DNA of 64,000 bases from Chloroflexota bacterium (GTDB taxonomy: Bacteria; Chloroflexota; Anaerolineae; DTLA01), in contig JADBJK010000074.1 of the NCBI GenBank assembly GCA_014874485.1, forward strand, positions 1 to 64,000, written 5' to 3'. Position numbers and translations under genes: made by a program. This document shows, one piece after another, positions 23,264 to 33,157 of this stretch. The stretch's first letter is position 1. Each line of letters starts with the position of its first letter. Below the pieces are notes generated by a model. It did not search any database, was not told the origin of the DNA, and saw only the letters and a program-made list of their open reading frames with translations.

Positions 23264-24250
23264 ATGAAGGCATTGCGGTTGGCGTTGGTTTTGATGGTGC
23301 TTCTCGCTTCGCTCATCGTGGCGGGGTGTAGGCCGACTCCCCGCCCTACCCAGGAGATCACCCTGGCGATGGGCTACATCCCCAACGTGCAGTTCGCGCC
23401 GCTGTACGTGGCGGTGAAGAAGGGATACTTCGCCGAGGAAGGCATCCAGGTGAAGTTTGACTACGGCTGGGAGACCGACCTGCTGAAACTGGTGGGCACG
23501 AACGAACTGAAGTTCGCCGTTGCCAGCGGAGACCAGGTCATCCTGGCCCGGTCGCAGGGGCTGCCGGTCGTGTACGTGATGAACTGGTACCGCCGCTATC
23601 CGGTCTCCGTTGCCGCCCTGGCGGACGCGGGAATCCGAACGCCGCAGGACCTGGTCGGCAAGACGGTGGGCATCCCCGCCACCTACGGGGCCAGTTACGT
23701 GGGCTGGCGGGCGCTCCTGTACGCCACCGGCATCAGCCCTGAGTCGGTTACGCTCCAGGTCATCGGCTACGCGCAGGTCCCCGCGCTGTTGGAGAAGCAG
23801 GTGGACGCGGCCGTGTGCTACGTGATGAACGAGCCGGTGCAACTGGCCCAGGCCGGGTATGCCGTGGTGGACATCCCCGTGAGCGACTACATAGACCTGG
23901 TGTCCAACGGGTTCATCACCAATGAGCAGACCATTCAGAAGGAGCCGAACCTGGTGCAGGGCATGGTGCGGGCGGCGTTGCGAGGGCTGCAGTACACCCT
24001 GGACCACCCCGACGAGGCGTTTGAAATCTCGCTGGAGTTCATCCCCGAAATGAAGAGCACCGACATCCCGCTCCAGAAAGCGGTGCTGTACAAGAGCGTG
24101 GAGGTCTGGAAGAGCGACCGCCTGGGCGAGAGCAGCACGGCGGCCTGGCAGGCTTCGGTGGACTTCATGAAGGCCGTGGGGTTGATTCAAGAGGCCCCGG
24201 CGGTCAACCAACTGTTCACCAACCGATTTGTGGAGGGTGCGAAGAAGTAG
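23264..24250 (+). CDS. ribY: Riboflavin-type ABC transporter substrate-binding lipoprotein (RibY-like)
   Basis: 328 residues, NMT1/THI5-like fold. The lipoprotein signal ends SLIVAGC, with the lipidated Cys at about residue 23. The mature start EITLAMGYIPNVQFAPLYVA is typical of ThiY/RibY proteins. It captures substrate outside the membrane. The ATG follows GGAGGAGG, and the gap from the permease is short. The closest well-known relatives bind thiamin precursors, so specificity rests on the FMN riboswitch. Confidence 0.8.
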   Translation: MKALRLALVLMVLLASLIVAGCRPTPRPTQEITLAMGYIPNVQFAPLYVAVKKGYFAEEGIQVKFDYGWETDLLKLVGTNELKFAVASGDQVILARSQGLPVVYVMNWYRRYPVSVAALADAGIRTPQDLVGKTVGIPATYGASYVGWRALLYATGISPESVTLQVIGYAQVPALLEKQVDAAVCYVMNEPVQLAQAGYAVVDIPVSDYIDLVSNGFITNEQTIQKEPNLVQGMVRAALRGLQYTLDHPDEAFEISLEFIPEMKSTDIPLQKAVLYKSVEVWKSDRLGESSTAAWQASVDFMKAVGLIQEAPAVNQLFTNRFVEGAKK

Positions 24251-24252
24251 GG

Positions 24253-25044
24253 ATGGACAAGCCGGGCACATCTTTGGCGAATCCGGCTCCGCGCCCCGCC
24301 CTGGAAGCGATTGACCTGACCAAGACCTACTGCACGTCGCAGGGCGAGGTTACCGCCGTGGCCGCGGTGAACATGCAGGCGGCCCAGGGCGAGTTCGTCT
24401 GCATCGTGGGGCCTTCGGGATGCGGCAAGACCACGCTCCTGCACCTGTTTGCCGGGCTTCTGGAGCCCACGTCCGGGGTCGTGCGCACCAACGGCACCGA
24501 AATCCGCGGGCCTGTGCGCGACATCGGCCTCGTGTTCCAGAACGGCAATCTCATGCCCTGGCGCACGGTGCTGCGCAACGTAACCCTGCCGCTGGAGATT
24601 CAGGGCGTGCCCCTGCGGGAGGCCGAAGACGCCGCCCGTGGGGTGCTGGAGTTGGTGGGCCTGCGCGGGTTTGAGGGCGCCCGTCCGCGCGAACTTTCGG
24701 GCGGGATGCAGCAACGGGTGGCCATCGCCCGCGCGCTGGTCTACGACCCCAAGATTCTGCTGCTGGACGAGCCGTTCGGTGCACTGGATGCGCTGACCCG
24801 CGAGCGGATGAACCTGGAGTTGCAGCGCATCTGGCAGGCGCGGCGCAAGACCGTCATCATGGTAACGCACAACATCCACGAGGCGGTGTTCCTGGGCGAC
24901 CGCGTGCTGGTGATGACGCCCAGGCCGGGGCAGATATGCTCGGAGACGCGCATCCCCCTGCCGCGCCCGCGCGACCTGTCGGTGATGGGCACGCCGGAGT
25001 TCGGCGCGCTGGCCCAGTCCATCCGCGCGGCTATCTATGAGTGA
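24253..25044 (+). CDS. ABC transporter ATP-binding protein of the riboflavin uptake operon
   Basis: 263 residues, SsuB/TauB/ThiZ-type importer ATPase. Walker A is [10 protein letters not shown]-loop [12 protein letters not shown], signature LSGGMQQR, Walker [13 protein letters not shown], and the switch His in [11 protein letters not shown]. It powers the RibX-like permease. It starts two bases after the ribY stop. The 3' end converges on the transglutaminase gene with an 18-bp gap. Confidence 0.87.
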   Translation: MDKPGTSLANPAPRPALEAIDLTKTYCTSQGEVTAVAAVNMQAAQGEFVCIVGPSGCGKTTLLHLFAGLLEPTSGVVRTNGTEIRGPVRDIGLVFQNGNLMPWRTVLRNVTLPLEIQGVPLREAEDAARGVLELVGLRGFEGARPRELSGGMQQRVAIARALVYDPKILLLDEPFGALDALTRERMNLELQRIWQARRKTVIMVTHNIHEAVFLGDRVLVMTPRPGQICSETRIPLPRPRDLSVMGTPEFGALAQSIRAAIYE

Positions 25045-25062
25045 AAACGGCTTGGAATCGCG

Positions 25063-27354
25063 CTATAATCGTCCGATGGGCACGCGGGTTACGCGCGGGC
25101 GCGGCTTCGGCGTCAGCGTGGTGCGCAGCCGCTTCCACTGATACACGACGATTTGACGCCGAACCGTCGCCCATGCGCGGCGGATGGCTTCCGTGTCCAT
25201 CGCGGCGTCCCTGTGGGCGCTGAAGCGCTCGCGGTAGTACAGGTTGGCGAAGAGCGCCGTCTCGGCATCGCACCCGCCGACGGTGCGTGCCAGGCGCGTG
25301 GCGAACTCGCGGGGGGTTTCGCTGTCGCCTCTCCGCACGCCTGCCAGCCGCGCCACCCACACCAGGCGCGCGTAGAGCCGCTCGGCCGGCCTCATCCGTC
25401 GCAGGCGCACGGCCCACCAAAGGGCGACGCCCAGGCCAACGAGAAGCGCCAGCGCGCCCGCACCCACGCCCACGGCTCGCCACCCGCTCAGGAACGGGGG
25501 CTGTGGGGCGGTGGGTGTGGCTTCGGGCTGGCCGGTGCCGGCCAACTCGTCCGCGCCGAACTTTGTCTCCTCCTCGTCCTCGCGCAACAGCGGCGGAATG
25601 ACCCCGCCGCCGATCAACCCTTGTGCCTCATCCGTCGGGCGGGCGATGAGCGGCTCCGAGGCCGTCGGCTCAAAGACGATCCACCCGTAGTTGGGGAAGA
25701 AGACCTCGGGCCAGGAGTGGGCATCGGAATACAGCACGACGTAGCCCCGGCGGTTGGCGTCCCAGTTGCCGCTGGTGTACCCCGCGGCGATTCGGGCGGG
25801 TATCCCGATGGCGCGGAGCATCACCACCATGGCCGATGCGTAATAGTCGCAGTAGCCGCTCTTGCTCACGAACAGGAAGTGATCCACCGCGTCCACGCCA
25901 GGCGGCGGGGGGTCCACCGACTGGTTGTACTTGTACTCGCGCCGCAGGTAGGACTCTATCGCCGCGCACGCGTCGTAGGGAGTCGTCGCGTCCGCGGTGA
26001 TTTGGCGAGCCAGGTCCACCACGCGCGAGGGCAGACTTGCCGGCAGGGCCAGGTATCGCTCCAGCACCCACGCCGGGTAGTTGGTGCCTGCTGCGCGAAG
26101 CCGTGCCGCGCTGACCGTCGGTACCGAGGACACGACCGTGTACCCCGCGTTCGGCGAGATGGGACGCAGCGCGCGGACGCTGGAAGGCTCCGCCAGGCCA
26201 GAGACCATCACGCCGCCGCGGCTCATGCCGATGTACGTTACATCGGCTGCCACGGGGATGTCGGCCCAGATGGGCTGGCCCGCCGCGTACACGCGGAACT
26301 CGCCCGACTGGAGCGGCTTCACCGTCTGGGTGATGTCCTGGGCAGCGTCAAAGACCGGCACGGGCCAGTACTCGCCCGCGGGCCAGGTGGCCGAGGCGCG
26401 GTCCGAATTGATCCACCCGCGCCCGGTGTACTCGTCGTACATGGCAGCGCGCCAGTACAGGGGCCGCGGCGCTTGCACCACCATGAACGGCGTGTCGCTG
26501 AGCCGCACCGGCCCGCCCAGCGCCAGCGCCCGCCCGAACGAGACGCCCTCCTGCGCCTGCTGCGACCGCAGGCTGGAGTAGAGCCGCGCCCACTCGTCCT
26601 GCACCCGCTGCCACGGGCGCGAAAAATGGTCCCAGATGTCGCTCCAGCGCGGGCTGGCCAGCGCGTTGGGCAGGAACAGCGCCGACAGAACGATAACTAG
26701 CGACAGGATGACGCCATCGCGGAGAAAATCCCAGGCGATGTCGGGCGAGAAGGCGATGCGGTGCTCTTGCCAGCGCGTTTGCTCGGCCAGGACATGCACC
26801 CGCACGATGAGCAGGAGCGCGCAGAACAGGTACAGGACGAAGTAGATGCCCACGCCGCTGGGCGCATACAGCGAGTTGATGAGGATGATGAGGCCCACGG
26901 GAATGATGGCCGCCCACACCGTCTGCCGCCGGAACGTGAACCAGGTCCCCAGGTAGGCGGCCAGCCACAGGAGAACGCCCAGTTGCAGCACGAAGATCAC
27001 GCCGTCGCCGCTGACCCCCTCGCCCAGCGCCACCGACAGCCACGCGGTGAATCGGTACACCAGCGCCAACATACGCTCCTTCACGGACAGCGCTCCCGGG
27101 AGCACGTTGCTCACGAGGAACACGGTCCAGGCCAGGCCGACGAGGGTGGCGAGGATGTGCGAGACGATGCCGGGGAGCCACCGCTGCTTGGCGAGGATGA
27201 CGCCGAGGGTTACCGCGACGAAGACGACCCAGATGAGCAGGCCGAGGCCGTCGGCCCATTCCGCCGCGCTCAGCGCCCAGACGGCCAGAACGTGGATGAT
27301 CAGGAGCAGGAAGTAGGTGCTCCAGCCTTCTTTCAGCCTCAGCCGTGATCTCAC
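25063..27354 (-). CDS. Transglutaminase-like membrane protein
   Basis: 763 residues. About seven or eight N-terminal membrane helices (1-210) resemble DUF3488/TgpA. An extracytoplasmic domain contains a transglutaminase-like cysteine protease core with SGYCDYYASAMVVMLRAIGI (catalytic Cys), SDAHSWPEVF (His) and an Asp/Glu in GWIVFEPTAS. A further membrane helix and a C-terminal DUF4129-like cytoplasmic domain follow. TgpA-type proteins are linked to envelope functions, and often sit beside a MoxR ATPase and DUF58 protein, which are absent here. A GTG at 27354 after AGGGGGA is the best start. Confidence 0.83.
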   Translation of the reverse strand: MRSRLRLKEGWSTYFLLLIIHVLAVWALSAAEWADGLGLLIWVVFVAVTLGVILAKQRWLPGIVSHILATLVGLAWTVFLVSNVLPGALSVKERMLALVYRFTAWLSVALGEGVSGDGVIFVLQLGVLLWLAAYLGTWFTFRRQTVWAAIIPVGLIILINSLYAPSGVGIYFVLYLFCALLLIVRVHVLAEQTRWQEHRIAFSPDIAWDFLRDGVILSLVIVLSALFLPNALASPRWSDIWDHFSRPWQRVQDEWARLYSSLRSQQAQEGVSFGRALALGGPVRLSDTPFMVVQAPRPLYWRAAMYDEYTGRGWINSDRASATWPAGEYWPVPVFDAAQDITQTVKPLQSGEFRVYAAGQPIWADIPVAADVTYIGMSRGGVMVSGLAEPSSVRALRPISPNAGYTVVSSVPTVSAARLRAAGTNYPAWVLERYLALPASLPSRVVDLARQITADATTPYDACAAIESYLRREYKYNQSVDPPPPGVDAVDHFLFVSKSGYCDYYASAMVVMLRAIGIPARIAAGYTSGNWDANRRGYVVLYSDAHSWPEVFFPNYGWIVFEPTASEPLIARPTDEAQGLIGGGVIPPLLREDEEETKFGADELAGTGQPEATPTAPQPPFLSGWRAVGVGAGALALLVGLGVALWWAVRLRRMRPAERLYARLVWVARLAGVRRGDSETPREFATRLARTVGGCDAETALFANLYYRERFSAHRDAAMDTEAIRRAWATVRRQIVVYQWKRLRTTLTPKPRPRVTRVPIGRL

Positions 27355-27389
27355 CGTATCCCCCTGGTGGCGGCCCGCGCCGCGCACCC

Positions 27390-27631
27390 ACTACTACTTT
27401 ACCACAGGGATTCTTCATAGTCTGTCATTGCGAGGGCGCCCAGCGCCCGTAGGGACAATTCATGAATTGTCCCTACTGAGGTTCGTCAACCGAGATGCTT
27501 CGCTTCGCTCGCAATGACGGGCAGACTTTGTCATTGCGAGGGGCGAAGCCCCGAAGCAATCCCCAGAGCGTGAGATTGCTTCGCTTCGCTCGCAATGACA
27601 ACAGGCAATCTTCCCTGTGGCCACCCACTAG
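27390..27631. repeat. REP/MITE-like element A
   Basis: Left end ACTACTTTACCACAGGGATT and right end CCCTGTGGCCACCCACTAG are imperfect inverted repeats. The right CTAG is at 27628-27631. The interior has GTCATTGCGAGG arms and the 26-bp palindrome (27450-27475). Between this element and the next promoter (27632-27901) no gene or other signal is seen. Confidence 0.78.
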
Positions 27632-27901
27632 ACGATAGAGACGCGCACGGGGTTCCGTTCCATGCGGCCCGACGCGGTTCTATGCCCAATACGCGCCCGC
27701 GCTGCGGCAGGTTCACTCCGCCGAAGATATGAAAATCAACGCTGACAGAATTATTGTAAGCGGATGGACGCAGCCCGTCAAACGAGGCACATGCCGATGC
27801 ACGTCCCGCGCACTCCGAAGCACCTTGGGCTTGCGGCATGGCGAGCGGAGCGACGCAATCGCGCGTGAGGACCCGCCAGGTCGCCCGCACATTCGGGGGC
27901 T

Positions 27902-27930
27902 TTGCCGCGCACGGAACGCGGGATTATAAT
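27902..27930 (+). promoter_or_regulatory. Promoter at the start of the polysaccharide locus
   Basis: TTGCCG at 27902-27907, a 17-bp spacer and TATAAT at 27925-27930, leaving a leader of about 20 bases. Confidence 0.7.
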
Positions 27931-27956
27931 GTGGCCACTCCATCCAGGCTGGCGGT

Positions 27957-30230
27957 ATGATGTTCCGGCGATTCCTGCAACGCTGCCGAGAGCGGCTACG
28001 GCACGCCGATAGGGCGCTCCTGACACTTCTGGCGATTCGGTTCGCGCTGGGGGTGCTGTACAGCGTCGCCGTGCCCCTGTGGGAAGCCCCGGACGAGTGG
28101 GGGCACTACGCCGTCGTGCACTACATCGCCCAGGAGAAGCGGCTGCCTACGCCGGGCCAGTCGCTGGGCGTGGAGTTTGACGAGTCGCAGCAGCCGCCGC
28201 TGTACTACATTCTGGGCGCGCTCGCGGTCTCCGTCGTGGACGCCCGCGACTGGACACCGCCCGCGGTGAACCCTTACGCGCGCACCGGCACCGGCATCGG
28301 CGGGCTGAACATGGCCATCCACACGCCTGAAGAGGCGTTCCCCTACCGCGGGTGGGTGCTGTCGGCCCACCTGGCGCGGCTGGTATCCGTGCTGCTGGCC
28401 ACCCTCACCGTCTGGCTGACCTACCGCATCGCCGCGTTCGTGTCCGACGGCTGCCGCTGGCTGGCCTTGACCGCGGCGGCCATTGTCGCCTTCTGGCCGC
28501 AACTGCTATTCATCGGCAGCGTGATTACCAACGACGTGCTCGTCGTGTCCTGCGCCGCGTGGGTCTTGCTGGCCCTGGTGAAGGTGATGGATTCATGGCC
28601 CCCGCGCGCCGTCCGCGTGCTGGAATTGGCCCTGGCGCTCGGCGCGGCCATGCTGTCCAAACTGACGGCGCTGGGGCTGGTGGCGCTGTTCCCCCTGGTG
28701 ATCCTGGCGCTGGGAATCAAGGCCATACGGAAGCGGGAGTTCGCGGTGCGCTTCTGGGCATCCACGGGGGCGGCGATCCTCGTGGGCCTGGGCGCGGGCG
28801 CGTGGTGGTACATCCGCAACCTGGCGGCGCTCGGCTCGCCCGTCCAGCGCTACCAGCACGTGCTCAAGTCGCTGGGCCTCATCTGGACCGACCCCGCCGA
28901 CCTGGCCATCCGACTCAAACCCGTGGATGTCTGGGGGGCGCTCCGGTACGGCTTCCTGACCTTTACGGCGTCCTTCGGCTGGGGGAATGTGCCTGCGGCG
29001 TGGTGGGTGTACGCCGTGCTCGCTGCGCTGCTCGTGCTGGGCAGCATCGGTGCAGTCGCGTGGCTGGTGCGGCGCGCGGAACCGAAGGTGCGGCACGTGG
29101 GCTGGCTCGCGCTGACCATCGCCTGCGTCATGGCTCCGCCGGTGTATCTGCTCCTGTACAAGGGCACGGAACTCCTGCGGGGGCGGACGATCCTTGCCAT
29201 TCTGCCCCCGCTGGCGATATTCGTAGCGGCGGGAATCGGACACTGGCTACCCTCGGCCTGGAAACAGCGCCTGCCGCCCATTGCAGGGGGCGCGCTTGGG
29301 ATTGTGGCCCTCGCCGTGCCGCTCCTCTACATCGCGCCAGTGTATGCCCCGCCGCCGCTCATCCCCCTTGAACGGCTCGCTGACCTGCCCAATCCCGTGT
29401 ACGTGCGCTTCGGCGAGCAGATGGAACTGCTGGGGTACGAGTACGGCAACCAGGGGCGGTACGCGCCCGGCGACGTGCTGGAGATTCGCGTGTACTGGCG
29501 CGCCCTGGTCAAGATGGAGCGCAACTACACCCTGCGCTGGCAGATTCTGGACGCCGACCGCCAAGCGCACGCCACGTCGGAACTGTATCCAGGCTGGGGG
29601 AACTACGCCACCTCGCTGTGGGAGCCTGGGCAGGTCTTCCGCGACACCTACCGCATCCGCATTCCCGACGACATGCCCTCGCCAGGGATGGGCATCGCGG
29701 CGCTCACGGTAGTGGACGCCGAGAGCGATACCCCGCTGGCCGCCACAGACCCACAGGGGCAATTCCTGGGCCTGCAATTCCGCCTGCGGCCGTTCAAGAT
29801 GGTTGCGGGCATGACCATTCACGCAACCCAGTCCGGGGCCGAGTACGTGCTGGGCGAGAAGATCGCCCTAGTCGCCCGCCAGGCGCAGGTGAATTCCGCC
29901 ACCCATACCGTCTCGCTACGCCTCACGTGGCAGGCGCTGGCGCGGATGGACAAGGACTACGTGGCGTTTATCCACGTGGTGGACGCGAGCGGCCACACCG
30001 TTTGGCAGGTGGACCGTCAGCCGCGCGACGGTGCGTACCCAACAAGCCTCTGGGACGTTGGGGAGATTGTTGAGGATGAAGTCGTCATCAGTGTGCCCGG
30101 CGACGCGGCGTCGCGCACGTATCGGCTGCACCTGGGGGTGTACGACCCCGACACGCAGGAGCGGTTGCTGACGTTTGACCCGTTCGGGCGAAGACTGAAG
30201 GATGACATCATTGTTCTGGCGCTGCCGTGA
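27957..30230 (+). CDS. DUF2142/GT39-like integral membrane glycosyltransferase
   Basis: 757 residues. The first half has about ten to twelve membrane helices. It carries the GT-C style first-loop acid in PLWEAPDEWGHYAVVHYI and the conserved QQPPLYYILGAL. The C-terminal third (about 465-757) is soluble and contains two similar beta-rich segments with YRIR or YRLH and TSLW repeats (ATSLWEPGQVFRDTYRIRIP, then PTSLWDVGEIVEDEVVISVP). GT-C enzymes use polyprenyl-linked sugars outside the membrane. The substrate is unknown. A second DUF2142-like protein lies at 61949. Confidence 0.78.
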   Translation: MMFRRFLQRCRERLRHADRALLTLLAIRFALGVLYSVAVPLWEAPDEWGHYAVVHYIAQEKRLPTPGQSLGVEFDESQQPPLYYILGALAVSVVDARDWTPPAVNPYARTGTGIGGLNMAIHTPEEAFPYRGWVLSAHLARLVSVLLATLTVWLTYRIAAFVSDGCRWLALTAAAIVAFWPQLLFIGSVITNDVLVVSCAAWVLLALVKVMDSWPPRAVRVLELALALGAAMLSKLTALGLVALFPLVILALGIKAIRKREFAVRFWASTGAAILVGLGAGAWWYIRNLAALGSPVQRYQHVLKSLGLIWTDPADLAIRLKPVDVWGALRYGFLTFTASFGWGNVPAAWWVYAVLAALLVLGSIGAVAWLVRRAEPKVRHVGWLALTIACVMAPPVYLLLYKGTELLRGRTILAILPPLAIFVAAGIGHWLPSAWKQRLPPIAGGALGIVALAVPLLYIAPVYAPPPLIPLERLADLPNPVYVRFGEQMELLGYEYGNQGRYAPGDVLEIRVYWRALVKMERNYTLRWQILDADRQAHATSELYPGWGNYATSLWEPGQVFRDTYRIRIPDDMPSPGMGIAALTVVDAESDTPLAATDPQGQFLGLQFRLRPFKMVAGMTIHATQSGAEYVLGEKIALVARQAQVNSATHTVSLRLTWQALARMDKDYVAFIHVVDASGHTVWQVDRQPRDGAYPTSLWDVGEIVEDEVVISVPGDAASRTYRLHLGVYDPDTQERLLTFDPFGRRLKDDIIVLALP

Positions 30231-30240
30231 TGTCGGGCGA

Positions 30241-30269
30241 TTGACACCAACGGGCCTCTTGGCTAAACT
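30241..30269 (+). promoter_or_regulatory. Promoter for the chain-length regulator and downstream genes
   Basis: TTGACA at 30241-30246, a 17-bp spacer and TAAACT at 30264-30269. It probably drives the long overlapping gene run to 40769. Confidence 0.65.
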
Positions 30270-30350
30270 AGCGCGCGCAGGGAGTTGGTTCGGGGCGCAC
30301 CCGGCGCTCCCTGCCTGCCTTGTCTGAACCAACACAGAAAGGATATGCCG

Positions 30351-31589
30351 ATGGACGAAGAACTGGACCTTCGCGCCTTCTTCCTGGCGATGGCCCGCCA
30401 CTGGCGCATCATCGCCATCGTTACCGTGGTGGCCGTAATCGCAGGCGGGTTGCTCGCGCTCCTGTGGCCCCCTGAATACCAGGCCACAGCCACCGTTGCC
30501 GTTACCAAGCCGCGCTACATGCTGGATTTTGACGAGCGGCTGCGGTCCGCGTACGTTGCCAGCGGCGGAACCTTGCCTCTGGGCGTCATCGCCGCAAACG
30601 CGTACACCGCCCTGGCCACCAACGAGTCTCTGGAAACGCGCGTCCTTCAAGAGTTGGGGTGGCGTATGAGCCTGGCGGATTTGGAGGAGCAAATCGCCAT
30701 CAAGGCCGACAGCGGGGTCATCCAATTCACGGGGAAGAATTCCACCCCCGAACACGCGGCGGCGCTCGCCAATGCATGGGCGCAACTGTACACCGAGCAA
30801 CTGAACGCGCTGTTCAGTTCCGCGGCGCCGAACATCAAGGCGCTGGAGGAGCAAGTGAGCACGGCGCACGACGCCCTGCTGCAAGCGGAGCAGGCCCTGT
30901 CGGAGTTCCAGGCCCGCAGCCAAATCACCGCGCTGGAAAAGCAACTGGACGCGGCGTCCACGGCGCTGGCCGACCGGCTGGCGTTGGCCGACCGGCTGGG
31001 CATGCTGGCGGGGGACGCCCGCTCGCTCCAAGTGCGGCTCAAGGTGCAGCCCGCGGACAAGCCGTCGGTGGCCGGCCAGTTCCAGGCGCTGGTGATGGAG
31101 GCGCTCGCCGTCAGCCCGCAAATGAGCATGTCTACGCAATTGCAGTTCAGCGTGTCCGGCGACGCGCTCACGGCGATGACCGCATCCGAACTGGAGGCGT
31201 ATCTGGGGCAGTTCGCGACGGCGCTGGACACGCGCAAGCAGGAAATGGCGCGGGAAGCCGAGGCATTGCCGGCGCAAATCTCGGCCATCCAGCAGCAGTT
31301 GGAAACGCAGCGCAACGAGTACGACCGCCTGTTGCTGGCGCGGGACGTAGCGAGGGATACCTACGAGTCGGTGTCGCGCAAGTTGGATGAGGAGAAGGTG
31401 CAGGCCGCGCTGGAGGAGCCCGAGGTGAAGGTGGTGGGGCAGGCGGCGTTGCCGTCGGAGCCGGCCTGGCCGAAGCCCGCGTTGGTGATGGCACTTGCGC
31501 TGGTGGGCGGCGTGATTCTTGGGGTTCTGGCGGCGCTGGTGGCCGAAGCGCTCCGGCCCCGACGGGGAAGCGGACAGGGGGCTGCTTGA
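30351..31589 (+). CDS. Wzz-like polysaccharide chain-length determinant / co-polymerase
   Basis: 412 residues. The N-terminal membrane helix (about residues 17-39) follows LRAFFLAMARHWRIIAI, and the C-terminal helix (about 380-402) precedes a short basic tail. Between them is a long coiled-coil extracytoplasmic region, with the Pro-rich segment PSEPAWPKPALV before TM2. This is the Wzz/PCP layout. No tyrosine-kinase domain is attached. ATG 30351 has AAAGGA at proper spacing. Its stop overlaps the TTG start of the flippase. Confidence 0.82.
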   Translation: MDEELDLRAFFLAMARHWRIIAIVTVVAVIAGGLLALLWPPEYQATATVAVTKPRYMLDFDERLRSAYVASGGTLPLGVIAANAYTALATNESLETRVLQELGWRMSLADLEEQIAIKADSGVIQFTGKNSTPEHAAALANAWAQLYTEQLNALFSSAAPNIKALEEQVSTAHDALLQAEQALSEFQARSQITALEKQLDAASTALADRLALADRLGMLAGDARSLQVRLKVQPADKPSVAGQFQALVMEALAVSPQMSMSTQLQFSVSGDALTAMTASELEAYLGQFATALDTRKQEMAREAEALPAQISAIQQQLETQRNEYDRLLLARDVARDTYESVSRKLDEEKVQAALEEPEVKVVGQAALPSEPAWPKPALVMALALVGGVILGVLAALVAEALRPRRGSGQGAA

Positions 31590-33157
31590 CGAAGCGAGGC
31601 ATCCTCAAAGCATCGCTTATACAGATGATCTTCAACGCGGTGGCCATCGGCGTCGCGTTCCTCCGCGAGGTGCTGATCGCCAACTACTTCGGCACGGGCA
31701 TGGAGGCCGACGCTTACCTAGTGGCCTACGCGCTTCCCCTGGTGCTGTACACCGTCATGACCACGGTGCTGCCGCTGGTGCTCGTGCCTGCGCTGGAACG
31801 GGCGCGGCCCGATACCGAGGACGGGAAGCGGCTGCTGGCGGGCACCAACACGGTACTGGTGCTGTCGCTGGGGGCGCTCACGGCGGTCATGTGGCTCGGC
31901 GCGCCCGCCATCATCCGCCTGCAAGCGCCCGGCTTTGACGCGCCGACGGCACACCTGGCCGCGGAACTGTTCGGCTTGATGGCCCCCATCGTCCTGCTGC
32001 TTTCGCTGGCGTGGGTTGCGTGCTCGTGGCTTTTCTCCCTCAAGCGATTTGTCCTGCCCGCGCTGGCGAAAGTCATCTTCAACCTGGCGGGCGTGGTTGC
32101 CCTGGTCGCCTTCGCGGCGCGGTACGGCATTCACGCGGCGGCGAGCGGCGTGCTCGTTGGGGCCATCCTGCAGGCGGCGATTCTGATCCCGTCGTGGGTT
32201 CGCGCACGCATGCCCTTCTGGTCGTGGCGCGATGCCCGTTCCCCCCAGGTGCGGGCACTGGTGGGCGCAAGCCTCATCATGATCCCCGTCCAGGCGAACC
32301 TGTACCTGTACCTCATCGTGGACCGTTTTTTGGCGTCCATGCTCCCGCAGGGGACCATCGCCATCCTCAGTTACGCCGACAAGGTGATCAAGGCGTTTTC
32401 GGGTGTTACCATCGCGGCGCTGGGGGTGGTGATCTTCCCCTACCTCGCCGAGATGGCCTCGGTGAATCACCACGACGAACTGGATCGGCTGATTCGTTTT
32501 GCCATACGGCTGACGGCGCTGATCATCCTGCCGGTGCAACTGGGACTCATGGCGGCGGGCCAGCCGCTGGTACGGCTGCTGTTTGAGCGCGGGGCGTTCC
32601 TGCCCGAGGACACGGCGCTGACCACGGTGGCCATGAACTATCAACTCATCGGCCTATTCGCATCGGCGTTGAGCATGGTCTTCTACCGAGTGCTGTTCGC
32701 CTTCCAGCGGTACAAGACGGCACTGGGCGTCTCCGCCATCGCCATCGTCATCAATATCGCCCTCAAGGCGGCGCTGATGCCCGCGCTCGGCTTCATTGCC
32801 ATGCCGCTGGGGACATCCATCGCGGCCACGCTGGAGGTGCTCATCGTGGCGTACGCGCTGCGCCACGACGTGCGCTGCTTCCGCGATGCCGCCGTCTACC
32901 GCGACGTGGGCAAGGTGCTGGCTGCGGCGCTGGCAGGGGGCGCGGCGGCGTATCTCGTGGTGGGCCGCCTGGCGCAGGCGACGGGCATCTGGGCCGCCGC
33001 GTGGGTGCAGGTGTTGGCGCTCGTCGCGGCGTGCGGGGCGGTGTACGTGGTCGCGCTGGCGCTGCTGCGGGTGGAGGACGTGGGCACGGCGGCGCTGGCC
33101 CTGGGTCGGCTGCTGAAGCGGCGGCTGCACCCCGCCGGCGAGGAGGCGCAGGCATGA
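31586..33157 (+). CDS. MurJ/Wzx-type lipid-linked oligosaccharide flippase
   Basis: 523 residues, about 14 membrane helices, MOP superfamily. The N-terminus KASLIQMIFNAVAIGVAFLREVLIANYFGTGMEADAY is cut here by the family's FLREVLIANYFG motif, typical of MurJ (MviN). Surrounding genes point to flipping a polyprenyl-linked glycan rather than lipid II, but both remain possible. The start is TTG in TTGA, overlapping the Wzz stop. The stop overlaps the ligase start. Confidence 0.85.
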   Translation: MTKRGILKASLIQMIFNAVAIGVAFLREVLIANYFGTGMEADAYLVAYALPLVLYTVMTTVLPLVLVPALERARPDTEDGKRLLAGTNTVLVLSLGALTAVMWLGAPAIIRLQAPGFDAPTAHLAAELFGLMAPIVLLLSLAWVACSWLFSLKRFVLPALAKVIFNLAGVVALVAFAARYGIHAAASGVLVGAILQAAILIPSWVRARMPFWSWRDARSPQVRALVGASLIMIPVQANLYLYLIVDRFLASMLPQGTIAILSYADKVIKAFSGVTIAALGVVIFPYLAEMASVNHHDELDRLIRFAIRLTALIILPVQLGLMAAGQPLVRLLFERGAFLPEDTALTTVAMNYQLIGLFASALSMVFYRVLFAFQRYKTALGVSAIAIVINIALKAALMPALGFIAMPLGTSIAATLEVLIVAYALRHDVRCFRDAAVYRDVGKVLAAALAGGAAAYLVVGRLAQATGIWAAAWVQVLALVAACGAVYVVALALLRVEDVGTAALALGRLLKRRLHPAGEEAQA

